Under the pieces are notes generated by a model, which was not told where the DNA came from, ran no database searches, and saw nothing but the letters and a program-made list of their open reading frames with translations. A program made the position numbers and the translations under genes. A DNA stretch of 64,000 nt from Portibacter lacus (lineage in GTDB: Bacteria; Bacteroidota; Bacteroidia; Chitinophagales; Saprospiraceae), in assembly GCF_021533215.1 (NCBI RefSeq), contig NZ_JAJNKA010000001.1, positions 620,001 to 684,000 on the forward strand, given 5' to 3'. Positions 28,101 to 37,327 of the stretch are shown here, in pieces. Every line of letters begins with the position of its first letter. Position 1 is the first letter of the stretch.

Positions 28101-30485
28101 TCGAATCCTGTAACATTAAGTCCAAATGCTGGAAATGAAACTTACGTTGTTACTGTAACGGATTCTAAAGGTTGTAAGGATACGGAATCCATTGATGTGG
28201 AAATTAATCAGAATCCAACACCTCTAATAGATTTTAGTGGCGCTTCTCAAACTTCAGGTGATTTCCAAACCATTAAAAATGTTTCGATTGCAAATTGTGG
28301 AACATTGACAGATTGCAGTTGGACAGTTGAAGGAAGTCCAGCTGATGGAGATTGTGTAGACACGAAACCTACATTTACATCAGACGGATCTAAAAATATT
28401 AAATTAAGCGTGACGAATTCATGCGGGTGTTCAGCTGAGAAAACGGAAATTCTTGAAATATTTAAGTCGGATCTATGCGCAATTCGAGAATTTACAGTCA
28501 ATAACAGTTTAGGAATAGCATGTGTCGGAAAAATGTTAAACATAACAACATTGGCAACTGCAACTCCAGGATGTAATATACAATCAAGAAATTTTGATGT
28601 TTTCCAGAATGGAACTTTGGTACCAGCGAGTAAATACGATTATACGGTTGATGATGTTGTTTTTCATGAAGCCGGAACTTATGAAATGAGATTTGCCATT
28701 GAAGATGATTGTAGTTGTAATAGATCATCTACCAGGACGATAACGGTTGTTCCAGCTCCTAGTATTGGATTTGCAAGTAATAATATAACAAGCGGATGTG
28801 AAGGAGAATCAATAACAGTTAATTTTAGTGATTTTGATGCAGGAGAGAAAGTCGTTGTAGAATATTCAGATGGTTCAACATTTACCTATGAAAGTAGTAG
28901 TTTTGAATTCCAGCTGGGATCTAACTTAAAAGAAACATTAACTATCGTTTCCGTTCAGAATGCAAGTTGTAAAGTGGATGTTGTTGGAAAGAAAATAGAA
29001 ATTGATGTAACGCCAAAATTCAAAATTGAATCTAAAACAAGTGATTGTAAAGATGATGGGCTGTCATATACCTATACTATTCGAACTTCAGGTGGTGATC
29101 CTAATGAAAGTATTATAGCTGACGGGATAGCTGGTACACAGTCTGGGAATAATTACATTATTCCAAACTTGGATCCAACACAGACTTATGAATTCACACT
29201 TATAAGAGGAGATATTTGCGAATCAATATTAGTAGAAATCCCAATGATTACATGTAATTGTACTTTTGCAGTTGGAGAAAATATTGCTACTGGATTTTCA
29301 GGATGTGAAAATGATGTGTTTGATATTACGAATATTTTTAAAGTTAATGAAGAGGAGTTTGATCCATCTACAGACACTTTAATATATGTATTGCATAATC
29401 AAAATACTGGATTAAATCTTGGTCCTGTAGTTTATAAGGTTTATCCTTATTCTACAACAACTATCAATAATGATTTTGATGGATTTATACCCAATTTAAC
29501 AACCTATAGACTTTCAGTTGTGGGTATTAGAAAAGCACAATTGGGTGATTTTGATTTTGAGAATCCATCTAGTATTGCTGGAGATGGTGCGAATAGATGT
29601 ATGTCTGTCGTAAGTGGTGTACCTATTACATGGTACGCAGAGCCTAACTTAGAATTAGGTACAGTAAATAACGAGTTTGAAATCTGTCGAAATGCATATG
29701 ATTTTATGATATTTCCTAAGAATAACGCGGAGAACTTTACAATTTCTTATGCTATAGAAGGAGTCCCTGATGAATTTATAAGAGATTACGGATTTAGAGA
29801 TACTGCTTTTGTCTATTTTAAAGATAATGGCCAAGATTCCTTTAATGTTACTTTATTCGCGACGAAAGAATATTTTGATGGAGAAACTACATTCTCTTGT
29901 GAAGGAGAATCTACTTTCACTTTATATGTTAAAGATGGTAAAGGGTCGCCTCCACTAAGCGAAATTATTTTATGGCCCGGTAATATATTGGCAAGTACAG
30001 CAGATTCGTCAACAACATGTTTTGAATGGGGATTTGAGAGTTTTGGCCAAAATTCTGGCGTAATAGGTACCGATAAATATCTTTATGCAGCAAGTGATAT
30101 AGATTTTTCTACGACCTCTAGAATATATTATGTAGACACCTACTTCTGTGATAATCCTGATTGTGTAACGAGGGTTTATTATAATGCTGAAGGTCCTAAA
30201 CCAAGAGCTGGATTCAAAGTAGAGAAAACATTTAGCTATCAGGTTAAACCAAATCCGAATAGAGGAGATTTTGAATTGGATTTATTTAGTGATTTTGATG
30301 GGAACTTTGATTATAATATAATCGATATTACAGGAAAGAGAGTTCTAAATAAAAAAGCATCTGTTGCGCAAGGCAGAAACATAGAGCGTTTTAATTTGAA
30401 TGGAATTGAGAAAGGAATTTACTTTATTCAGATTATTAATAAAGATTTAAATGAATATTCTATTGACAAACTAGTTATAAATTAA
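25191..30485 (+). CDS. T9SS-secreted SprB-repeat adhesin, paralogue 2
   Basis: The 1764-residue protein has a clear signal peptide (LICLLFVFSFPNIVNAQ). A Cys-rich start is followed by Ig-like and SprB-type repeats up to about residue 900, with recurring GPYVVSW, YTVTVTD and DGRI/GAI cores. From about residue 1000 it follows paralogue 1 segment for segment: IDFSGASQTSGDFQTIKN against IDLSDASQVIGDAQIIKN, both followed by a CSW module, a DDCSCNRSS module, an IYVLHN segment and ILWPGNILASTADS. A type A sorting domain closes it (VKPNPNRGDFELDL ... YNIIDITGKRV ... GIYFIQII). Export by the T9SS and surface display are well supported; the ligand is unknown. The next gene starts 2 bp after the stop, so the two are co-transcribed. 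Confidence 0.88.
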   Translation: MKISLPARDTFKLICLLFVFSFPNIVNAQCDDCPTTTDQTLTKCDGVAFTIADITVGDEEEQKYYESCDGSGSLDDEILSSTYSGSADFIYVEDINTEADPDTCVTIFRVALVRQVETATINAPGILCGEDDVTLSATLSGAGSSYSWTAPEGSTGPYNMSTYEASKPGAHGLTVDVDGCTVVADDVTVSESDLAVSISMDPASGEFCDGESVTLTALATGGGIGSLTYLWSTASGSMPTDVTIAGATNGAYSVTATRNSCSVGSSAVTITKSNLAVSLVKTQDVSCFGGDDGEIQATVTGGSGSYSFELNGGTASSGSAVKTFSGLEAGNYSVSVTDTGGSMCSVNSTMVNVPQPASAMSIALSPTSPTTIGGNNGSINVNVSNGMSGYTWKQQRTLLPGPVVSGSSGSEPFDIPMLTSGTYNVTVTDSKSCVATGSTVIVPLACSLNINSATPTASSCAGESDGEILVNTTGWTTSYTISWSGASSGTSSTQTSNNYTITGLAPGNYNVSAKDLINCEKNFNMTVVIDPATPINASASATHGACIGDNNGAIQVTGISGGTGPYVVSWNSPNNMVATSGPTATIPGLVSGPYSISVTDSKGCVKPLPTVNVAPLSPTAVTISGDDEFCFDQTSGTLTTSPSGFKTYAWSSGGGGASISITNPGASPKNYTVTVTDNNDCEDTDIISVSRLNAITITLNVSASKTSVTCDSDTDGRIDINKTGGTGNYNYSWSGPNGFSRTTEDIDNLGPGVYTLNITDSNGCLGTFMQEITTPLPISVSVSPSDAICNGESNGAVSVSATGGTLPYTYKWAPGGATSSSISNLSAGTYTVTVTDKNGCFKVESAQVKQPDAVVGLIDPSSVQICNGESISLTVDGGTSYAWNNGLGTNPTVTVSPTTTTTYSVIVTDAATNNCTDDASVTVTVNPLPVAKITVSETSGLANNDSKLCEGDPITLTASGGSTYNWSGGLSNPVTLSPNAGNETYVVTVTDSKGCKDTESIDVEINQNPTPLIDFSGASQTSGDFQTIKNVSIANCGTLTDCSWTVEGSPADGDCVDTKPTFTSDGSKNIKLSVTNSCGCSAEKTEILEIFKSDLCAIREFTVNNSLGIACVGKMLNITTLATATPGCNIQSRNFDVFQNGTLVPASKYDYTVDDVVFHEAGTYEMRFAIEDDCSCNRSSTRTITVVPAPSIGFASNNITSGCEGESITVNFSDFDAGEKVVVEYSDGSTFTYESSSFEFQLGSNLKETLTIVSVQNASCKVDVVGKKIEIDVTPKFKIESKTSDCKDDGLSYTYTIRTSGGDPNESIIADGIAGTQSGNNYIIPNLDPTQTYEFTLIRGDICESILVEIPMITCNCTFAVGENIATGFSGCENDVFDITNIFKVNEEEFDPSTDTLIYVLHNQNTGLNLGPVVYKVYPYSTTTINNDFDGFIPNLTTYRLSVVGIRKAQLGDFDFENPSSIAGDGANRCMSVVSGVPITWYAEPNLELGTVNNEFEICRNAYDFMIFPKNNAENFTISYAIEGVPDEFIRDYGFRDTAFVYFKDNGQDSFNVTLFATKEYFDGETTFSCEGESTFTLYVKDGKGSPPLSEIILWPGNILASTADSSTTCFEWGFESFGQNSGVIGTDKYLYAASDIDFSTTSRIYYVDTYFCDNPDCVTRVYYNAEGPKPRAGFKVEKTFSYQVKPNPNRGDFELDLFSDFDGNFDYNIIDITGKRVLNKKASVAQGRNIERFNLNGIEKGIYFIQIINKDLNEYSIDKLVIN

Positions 30486-30486
30486 T

Positions 30487-32550
30487 ATGAGATTTTTGTT
30501 GCCTAAATTACTATTAGTCCTAGTTATTATTTGTTTAAGTACTCTTAGTAGCATTGCTTGTTCGAATCCAACATTGTCAGGTCCAGAAAGATTATGTCTT
30601 GATAAAAATGGCTTTTACCTTGGTTCTGCAGATAAAGAAGGTGGATGCCTTAACAATATTTCTCAGATGATTGAAATAATATCGAGTCCTTCTGGTGCTA
30701 ACCCTGAAATTACTCAGCAGAATAGTGATGGAAATGATGTGAAGATAAGATTTGATAAAGTTGGATTTTATACAATTAGATATACTTATCTTGATGATCC
30801 CACATGTGAGAATGTTTCACCTTGTGTAAAAGAGGTCGTTACAGAAGTCATATTACCAGAAGCTTCTTTTGCTGTCGATAGCATTCTTGTTTGTAAAAAT
30901 GAGAAATTAATTGTTGATATTAATTTTCTTAATACATCTAATGCTAATGCTACTGTAACTAGTTCTAATATCTTGAGGAATGTTTCGGCAGAAAGTAATG
31001 GAGTGGGAACATTTATAAGTGACTTTGCAGTTTCTGAAAGTTTTACATTGTTCATTACAAAAGTAGAAGACAATGATTTAAACTGTATTCAGATTGCAGA
31101 TTTTGATTCTCTGAAAGTTATTGTGTTTGATGAACCAAGTGCCAAATTTATATCTAAAGAATGTAATGCTAAAGAAGAATATTCAATGGTATTTGAATTA
31201 CAAGGTGGTGATGGAACCTATGAATTGTTAACTCCTGAAATAGGTACCTTATCGGGAAACATCCTAACAACTAATTTTAGACCTTCTGGAGAACTATTTA
31301 CGTTTTCTTTTAATTCTGGTCCGACTTGTGGGATCAAAGAGATTCAAGAACAAGATGTTTGCGATTGCATCAATAATGCCGGAGAAATGGAAAATAAATC
31401 GCTTGCAGCATGCGCATCTGATGAGATTACTGTATCTCATGATAAAACTAATTTAGAAAAGAGACCATTTGATTCTATTATTTATGTGTTGCACAATAGT
31501 GATCAGAAAGATATTGGTGCAGTCTTTGATAAGAGTTATATTCCCGTCTTTAACCTTCCAAGTGAAGAATTAGCTGATTCTCAACTTTATGTTTCAGCTG
31601 TTGTAGGTCCATTAACAATAGAAGATTTTGATTTAGATAAACCTGGAATTTGTTTGGATATATCATTTGGGGCTAAGGTTAAATGGTTCAGTAAGGATGA
31701 TTTTAGTATTAGCGGTAAGTTGGAAGTTTGTGCGAATGAGATGAATAGAATGTACACTGTTGACATTGCTGAACCTCTTAAAAGACCGAGTACCCAATTT
31801 TGGGAGACTAGTGAAGGAAGCGGCGCAGTATTAGGAAGTCAGAACAGTGAACGTATATTTTTAAGTTTCCCAAGTGCAACTTCGAATAGTACGCTCTATT
31901 ATCATTCTGATTTTAGGCCTACGAATTCGGATACCTTAATTTGCAGAACAACAGATAGTATAGATATTTCAGTAGATGGATTAGTATCCGCACCAGAAGA
32001 AAGTAACATTATTCTTTGGCCAGGAAATATTTTTGCAAGTACTTCGGATGGCCCTTGTTATCAATGGGGCTTTGTAAATAAGTTTGGAAACTTTGCTGTA
32101 AATTCTATTCCAGGAGCTAATGAAAAGTATTTCTTCTCTGATGAGAATATAACACAGAGTATTTTAGAGGAAAGAGGTTACTTCGTAGCTATTTACGATA
32201 CACCTAATTGTGAGTTTTCATTGAATAATTGTAATAGTATTGTTTTCTATAATAAGAATTTGTTACCAAGTCTAAATCAAGGAGATAGAGATGATTTTTC
32301 ATTGAATATAGCACCGAACCCTAACGATGGAACCTTTAGGCTTGAATTGAAAGGTAGTTATAGAGGTGAATATCGAATAGATGTGATTTCAGATATTGGC
32401 CAGAGAGTAGCAGATTATAAAGTAGAAAAGCTATATGATAGATCGATTAGAGATATAGAATTAAGTCATCTGCCAGATGGAATGTACATTATTGTGATAA
32501 GTAATGAATTTGGCAAAAAAGAGATTATAAAAACGATTATAACAAAATAG
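30487..32550 (+). CDS. T9SS-secreted surface protein, short paralogue 3 without SprB repeats
   Basis: The 687-residue protein begins with a signal peptide (LLLVLVIICLSTLSSIAC). It lacks the SprB repeats but keeps the C-terminal half found in the two upstream giants: a Cys-rich Ig-like region, SIIYVLHNSDQKD, a conserved W-containing segment (KVKWFSKDDF), ILWPGNIFASTSDGPCYQWG and a type A sorting domain (IAPNPNDGTFRLEL ... IDVISDIGQRV ... GMYIIVISNEFG). The shared half is therefore a functional unit that can stand alone, perhaps the part that meets the cell surface or a partner protein. It starts 2 bp after paralogue 2 and is followed one base later by a TTG-initiated lipoprotein gene. Confidence 0.85.
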   Translation: MRFLLPKLLLVLVIICLSTLSSIACSNPTLSGPERLCLDKNGFYLGSADKEGGCLNNISQMIEIISSPSGANPEITQQNSDGNDVKIRFDKVGFYTIRYTYLDDPTCENVSPCVKEVVTEVILPEASFAVDSILVCKNEKLIVDINFLNTSNANATVTSSNILRNVSAESNGVGTFISDFAVSESFTLFITKVEDNDLNCIQIADFDSLKVIVFDEPSAKFISKECNAKEEYSMVFELQGGDGTYELLTPEIGTLSGNILTTNFRPSGELFTFSFNSGPTCGIKEIQEQDVCDCINNAGEMENKSLAACASDEITVSHDKTNLEKRPFDSIIYVLHNSDQKDIGAVFDKSYIPVFNLPSEELADSQLYVSAVVGPLTIEDFDLDKPGICLDISFGAKVKWFSKDDFSISGKLEVCANEMNRMYTVDIAEPLKRPSTQFWETSEGSGAVLGSQNSERIFLSFPSATSNSTLYYHSDFRPTNSDTLICRTTDSIDISVDGLVSAPEESNIILWPGNIFASTSDGPCYQWGFVNKFGNFAVNSIPGANEKYFFSDENITQSILEERGYFVAIYDTPNCEFSLNNCNSIVFYNKNLLPSLNQGDRDDFSLNIAPNPNDGTFRLELKGSYRGEYRIDVISDIGQRVADYKVEKLYDRSIRDIELSHLPDGMYIIVISNEFGKKEIIKTIITK

Positions 32551-32551
32551 T

Positions 32552-33163
32552 TTGCATAAAATTGGATATTGGAGTATAGTGCTTTTGAGTGTTTTATTGA
32601 TTTCATGTAGTCCAAAAATTGAGTCAAATTTAGACTTGACAGGAAGCGAAAAGGAAGATTTTGAAAAAGCATTTTTACACCATAAACGATGGATGTATGA
32701 TTGTTTGAAAAAATATATTGATTATTCCAGCTTTGTAGATTCATCTTCAAGACCATCTATCGAGATTGTTGAAGAGTTTAAAAATCTATTTATAAGTAAT
32801 GCAAAAGTGTGGAATGATTATCTATGGGAACCGAAATATGAATATGCTGGTGCCTACGCAGATCAAGTATATATTTACCATAGAATCAAAGGCTTAAAAG
32901 TAAGCTATGAAGATGATGTACTGGATAAGTTTTATACATTAGAATATGAGGATTTAAATCCTAGATTAAATGAATCAGATCCAGATAATACGATATATAA
33001 ATACACCTACAGGATTAAAAAAGGTGTTTATTATATTTTAAATAAAGAATTAAAGGTGATTTATTTTGACGAACCTATAGAACACGAACTCGATTTCGTA
33101 TTTTATGTTTCAGAAAAAGAAAAGAAAGCATATATATTAGATATACTACCTGCAAAAAATTAA
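32552..33163 (+). CDS. Small lipoprotein sharing a domain with the next gene
   Basis: The 203-residue product needs a TTG start at 32552, because no ATG or GTG lies before the lipoprotein signal WSIVLLSVLLISC. The mature part is helical then beta (FKNLFISNAKVWNDYL ... YAGAYADQVYIYHRI ... YTYRIKKGVYYILNKE ... AYILDILPAKN). The same order of features appears in the N-terminal 170 residues of the next protein (FIGLFSGSARVYDDI ... YSTYANNVFQYMQEE), so the two share a domain of unknown function, with an NTF2-like layout as one possibility. Being anchored by lipid, it may pair with its neighbour in the envelope. Confidence 0.7.
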   Translation: MHKIGYWSIVLLSVLLISCSPKIESNLDLTGSEKEDFEKAFLHHKRWMYDCLKKYIDYSSFVDSSSRPSIEIVEEFKNLFISNAKVWNDYLWEPKYEYAGAYADQVYIYHRIKGLKVSYEDDVLDKFYTLEYEDLNPRLNESDPDNTIYKYTYRIKKGVYYILNKELKVIYFDEPIEHELDFVFYVSEKEKKAYILDILPAKN

Positions 33164-33230
33164 AGAAAAATTTACAGATGATTAAAGGATATAAATATTA
33201 TTCTTCGGTTATTTGAAAAACCATTAACGT

Positions 33231-34751
33231 ATGAAAACATTTTTAAAAATTTATCTGTCCTTACTTGTATTGCTACTATTAAGTATAAACACTGTAAATG
33301 GTCAGAAAACGGTTAATTTAATTACAGACGGAACAGCTGTTTCTGCTGAAATTGATGAGCAATTAAAAGGACAAATTTTTGAGTCGATCAGAAATGTTTT
33401 GAATAGGTATTATGAAATTGCTAGTTTTTGGGATGAAAACGCTGAGGCTTTTGATGAAGAAAAGTATTCTCAGTTTATTGGTTTATTCTCCGGATCTGCA
33501 AGAGTATATGATGATATCGCTGATAAACCTACTAATATTGAATATTCTACTTATGCGAATAATGTATTTCAATACATGCAGGAAGAAGGAGTTCAGTTTT
33601 TACTTGAGAATGTATATTTGAATAGTGTAGAAAGAGACGAAAGTGGATTTTATGTGGCAAATTTAGATATGGATAAAATTGTATTTGTTGGACTTGATAA
33701 GGAAAATTTTCCAGTAAAGTTCGGAGATGGAAAACGATACACATTGAATGTTCAGATTGATATGCCAGATTATGATATCAATGATCCTAAAATTCAGTCT
33801 ATTACAGGAGAGGAAGCTGCTAAACGGGTAAAGACACCTGCGTACTTGACCGGTAATTTTCATTATGGCATCGGTTCATTCATAGAAGGAACACCGAATA
33901 CAGTAGGTGAAAGTTTTGGAACGTTAACTAGTAAATCAGCTAGTACTTTAGGTTTTCAACTTTTAATGCGGAAAGCATTGAACCCTGCTGAAAAATTTTG
34001 GTTCCACCTTGGAGTAGGAGCTCAACAACATTCTCTTAAAACAGGTTATAATGATTTTAACAATTCTGGATTACCAGGGGAAGAAACTTCTAGATCAGAA
34101 TTTATTGGCGCAAACGTGAATGGAATGACCCCTCAGCCTTATACCACAGAAAATGGACAAACGTTACTTGGTAATGTTACGATTAATAAAATTGATGAAT
34201 CTCAAGAATTATTAAATGTTATCACCATTGATGTGCCTCTTGGTATTACATTCAGACCATCTAAAACTTATAAATCTAGATATTTTATCGACTTAAGTAT
34301 TGTTCCAAGTTATAGTCTTTCATCTTCTGGAAGTACTATAGGAAAACCTGAGGGAGTAATTATTCCTGATTCTGACCACTTTCCAAGTGTTGCGAGTATT
34401 CTGGAGCAACCTGATGGTGCAGAAAGGTTAGAAAACTATACTTTCGGAAACGAAGATTTTGAATATACAGACAATGATGTATCTGTTGGAAATAATTTCG
34501 GACTAGGAGTTCAACTGTCACCAACCTATATGTATGATATTAGTTTTAACTATGGTATCGAAATAGGTGTAAACCTTTGGTATAATGCACTTTCGTTACT
34601 AGGAAATAACAATTCGACAAATGGATATCTAAAGTCGCAATACGCAAATAAATCTTTTGGTACTAAATCTAGTATATTAGAGGATTATTATAGCGGAGTA
34701 AATCCATTTTATGCTAGCCTTAAAATAGGTTTTCATTACAAAATAAACTAA
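33231..34751 (+). CDS. Probable outer-membrane beta-barrel protein with N-terminal soluble domain
   Basis: The 506-residue protein has a signal peptide (SLLVLLLLSINTVNGQ). Residues about 25-170 form the soluble domain also seen in the preceding lipoprotein. From about 200 on, alternating strands with aromatic girdles (FHYGIGSFIEG, FGTLTSKSASTLGFQLLM, FWFHLGVGAQQHS, LGVQLSPTYMYDISFNYGI, YASLKIGFHYKIN) and a final aromatic-rich strand suggest an outer-membrane barrel. I cannot name the family. It stands 6 bp before the TssR-like gene and so is likely part of the same transcript, which would put a periplasmic or outer-membrane complex together with the ABC/FtsX genes further on. Confidence 0.7.
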   Translation: MKTFLKIYLSLLVLLLLSINTVNGQKTVNLITDGTAVSAEIDEQLKGQIFESIRNVLNRYYEIASFWDENAEAFDEEKYSQFIGLFSGSARVYDDIADKPTNIEYSTYANNVFQYMQEEGVQFLLENVYLNSVERDESGFYVANLDMDKIVFVGLDKENFPVKFGDGKRYTLNVQIDMPDYDINDPKIQSITGEEAAKRVKTPAYLTGNFHYGIGSFIEGTPNTVGESFGTLTSKSASTLGFQLLMRKALNPAEKFWFHLGVGAQQHSLKTGYNDFNNSGLPGEETSRSEFIGANVNGMTPQPYTTENGQTLLGNVTINKIDESQELLNVITIDVPLGITFRPSKTYKSRYFIDLSIVPSYSLSSSGSTIGKPEGVIIPDSDHFPSVASILEQPDGAERLENYTFGNEDFEYTDNDVSVGNNFGLGVQLSPTYMYDISFNYGIEIGVNLWYNALSLLGNNNSTNGYLKSQYANKSFGTKSSILEDYYSGVNPFYASLKIGFHYKIN

Positions 34752-34757
34752 GTTCTT

Positions 34758-37280
34758 ATGAATTCTATTAAAGTAACCGCCCTAATTCTGTTCTTTGCTA
34801 TATCAATAAGCAGCACTTATGCTCAGAAATATAGTAGAATCATGGGTAAACCTGTCAAGTTTGATCGACCTATTGATTATGCTGCCGAAGCTGATCAATT
34901 GAGATTTCAAAATGCCAGAGATAAATATGACAAAGATGCTCCTTGGATCGTAGTATCTGACAGAGATAATAATCCTACCTATAAGAAACCAGATGAATCG
35001 AGTGAGCAAATGGAAACCATCGGTTTCAAAAGTTACTTTTACGTGGTTGATGAGAAAGATGAATGGATCCATATAATCCAAGCAAGAACGAGTGGGTTAA
35101 AAGTGTCCAAACTTAATAAAGACTACGGTTGGGTTCCGAAAAGCAAGATGCTTTTATGGACTTCAGGGCTCGTGGATGATATAACAAGAATTCACAAGAA
35201 AGCCTTCTTGTTGAATAAAGTACAAGATATAGAACGAATATTAAGAGAGGACTCAAAAGACTTTGCAAAGATTTATTCGGGCCCATTAACGAATAAAATT
35301 GCAGACAAAAAAACAATTTATGAGTTCTACTTTGTATATAAAAAGGAAAATGATAGGTACCTTCTTGGAAAGGAATCTCTTGTAAGTTCTTCAAGAGTAG
35401 AAAATGTTATCGTCGGATGGGTAGATCGTAAAAAAGCAGCAGACTGGAATACTCGAATTGCTTTAGAACCTAACTTTGATCAATTGGCTTTCGAAGAAAG
35501 ACAAAATAATCCAGATCTAAGGGTTATAGGTTTTACGGATCTTGGAGGTGTAAATGGAAATGCAACTACAGGTGCTATCATTGATGAAAAAAAGGCATGG
35601 GATAATGATCCAATAAATATTAGTTCTAATAAATTAGCAAGTTCGAATCCACGAAGATTTAAAGGATCGGTTGTTAGATTTCCTATGTTGAAAAGTTATC
35701 CAGATGCATTCCAGTCTGGAGCTATCGGAGAGATTCAGACTAAATCAATGAAGGATGTAGTTAACAGTGTAAGTGAAGTTGATTACTCAGGAATAGTAGA
35801 AGGTGTTAAAGAAAGTAGTACTTCTAGAGATAATTATAATGTGTTTTTCTTAATTGAAGGAACTCGACAATTAGCTAAGTACAAGCAATCTGTTCTAAAT
35901 ACCATAGAGAATTTAGAAAGAAACTTCGGTGATGAAGTTAAAATTAGATATGGAGCGGCAGTTTATAGAGATACACCAGAGGAGCAAATAGGGAAATTGT
36001 TTGAAATTCAACCACTGGTAAATGATAAAGCAAAAGTGATTAATTTCATTAATCAAGCGGAGTTTGATCAGTGGCATGATAATGATGAATATACTGCTCT
36101 TTATTATGCGATGAATGAAATGTTATTAAAAGGTAGCTTTTCAGATAATCATACGAACATAATATTCCTAATAGGAAATAACGCAGATTACAAGTTTGAT
36201 AGAGCAAGAAAGCAATTGGCTCAAGAATCTAATGATAAAACATTGTTAGAAGCAGATGGAATTTTAGATAATTTAGCTAAAATCAATGCTCACTTGATTG
36301 CTGTACAATGTATGAATCAAGGAAATAGATCTTGTGCAAAATACCCTTCAATGGGAGCATCATTTATTGTAGAAGCTTCGAAAAGGCAACACAGAGAATA
36401 TTCATCTATAACGGAATATTTCCCAGGAGCTAAAATAGTGAATCCTTCCATGCCAGATATGGATGAAGGAAAGATGCTTGAAATGACTGGAGGACCGAAT
36501 GTAGGTAAAGTATTGAAACCAGAAAGGAATGCTGAAATTTCACAGAAGGAACTGCAGGATTATATGGAGGAAACCATTGTTGATATCCAAGAATTTGTTG
36601 AAGATCACTGGGAGAAAATGGCGAACATAACGTTTGATGGAGATGCAATGGATCTAGAGCAAAGTTCAGGAGTTTGGGAACCTGCTATTGCTAGAGAAGT
36701 ATACAGATTGATTCAGAAAAGAAAAGAAAATAAAAGTTTTAGTGAAGATGATTTGAAAAAAATCATTGATCAGAAATATCACTTGTATAGAGAAATTTTC
36801 TTGGTGAAAAGGGTGAAAGGAGCTAAACATGATGCCATGTCATATGTGATGTTCATGCCTAAAGAAGATCTTAAAGATTATATTCGTACATTGAAGAAAT
36901 TAGCAGGTGCAAGTGATGGTTCACCTGATCAGCAAAGAGAGGCATTGTTTCTAACATTTACCGAATTGTTAAAACAGTTCACTGGTAACTCAGGACTGTC
37001 CAGAAAAGATATAGAGAAAACCTCTGTAGATGAACTTCGGGCTATAATGCAAGGAATAGAGGGAGAAGGATTGCAGATCGGGGAAGGTATGGAATTCAAA
37101 ATAGGAAGCATTTTATCTCCTCGAAAAATGGGAGAGGCAGAATTAGAAAAGTTAATAGTTGATATACTTGATAAACTTGATGGTTTAGAGAGTATATATC
37201 GATTAGGGGATCGATATGAATTTTCATATTCAACAGCTGATAATACTTATTTTTGGATTCCGGTTCAATATACCTTATAA
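34758..37280 (+). CDS. TssR-like periplasmic protein with degenerate VWA fold
   Basis: The 840-residue protein has a signal peptide (ALILFFAISISSTYAQ), an SH3-like N-terminal part (about 45-125, with WIVVSDRDNNPTYK and YGWVPKSKMLLW), a repeated SH3-like segment to about 230, and a VWA-like alpha/beta domain (about 360-590). The first VWA strand reads NVFFLIEGT where a metal site would have DxSxS, and the later strand is NIIFLIGNNAD, so the metal site is lost. A helical C-terminal region follows. This combination recalls TssR of the Bacteroidota type VI system (T6SS-iii), but no other T6SS gene is nearby and I rely on memory of the family. It lies between a barrel protein and ABC/FtsX genes. 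Confidence 0.6.
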   Translation: MNSIKVTALILFFAISISSTYAQKYSRIMGKPVKFDRPIDYAAEADQLRFQNARDKYDKDAPWIVVSDRDNNPTYKKPDESSEQMETIGFKSYFYVVDEKDEWIHIIQARTSGLKVSKLNKDYGWVPKSKMLLWTSGLVDDITRIHKKAFLLNKVQDIERILREDSKDFAKIYSGPLTNKIADKKTIYEFYFVYKKENDRYLLGKESLVSSSRVENVIVGWVDRKKAADWNTRIALEPNFDQLAFEERQNNPDLRVIGFTDLGGVNGNATTGAIIDEKKAWDNDPINISSNKLASSNPRRFKGSVVRFPMLKSYPDAFQSGAIGEIQTKSMKDVVNSVSEVDYSGIVEGVKESSTSRDNYNVFFLIEGTRQLAKYKQSVLNTIENLERNFGDEVKIRYGAAVYRDTPEEQIGKLFEIQPLVNDKAKVINFINQAEFDQWHDNDEYTALYYAMNEMLLKGSFSDNHTNIIFLIGNNADYKFDRARKQLAQESNDKTLLEADGILDNLAKINAHLIAVQCMNQGNRSCAKYPSMGASFIVEASKRQHREYSSITEYFPGAKIVNPSMPDMDEGKMLEMTGGPNVGKVLKPERNAEISQKELQDYMEETIVDIQEFVEDHWEKMANITFDGDAMDLEQSSGVWEPAIAREVYRLIQKRKENKSFSEDDLKKIIDQKYHLYREIFLVKRVKGAKHDAMSYVMFMPKEDLKDYIRTLKKLAGASDGSPDQQREALFLTFTELLKQFTGNSGLSRKDIEKTSVDELRAIMQGIEGEGLQIGEGMEFKIGSILSPRKMGEAELEKLIVDILDKLDGLESIYRLGDRYEFSYSTADNTYFWIPVQYTL

Positions 37281-37327
37281 ATAAACTTTACTAATGCGCC
37301 CGAACAATAAAAACCAACTGACACTTA

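Noticed and set aside
20050-29900. Repetitive stretches in the adhesin genes considered as a CRISPR array or DNA satellite
   Set aside because: Similarity is at the protein level (SprB and Ig-like repeats) with diverged codons and unequal spacing; no short identical direct repeats with uniform spacers were seen.
34758-37280. A complete T6SS-iii in the window
   Set aside because: Only one TssR-like gene and a distant PAAR gene are seen; no TssB, TssC, TssK, Hcp or ClpV-like gene is present.
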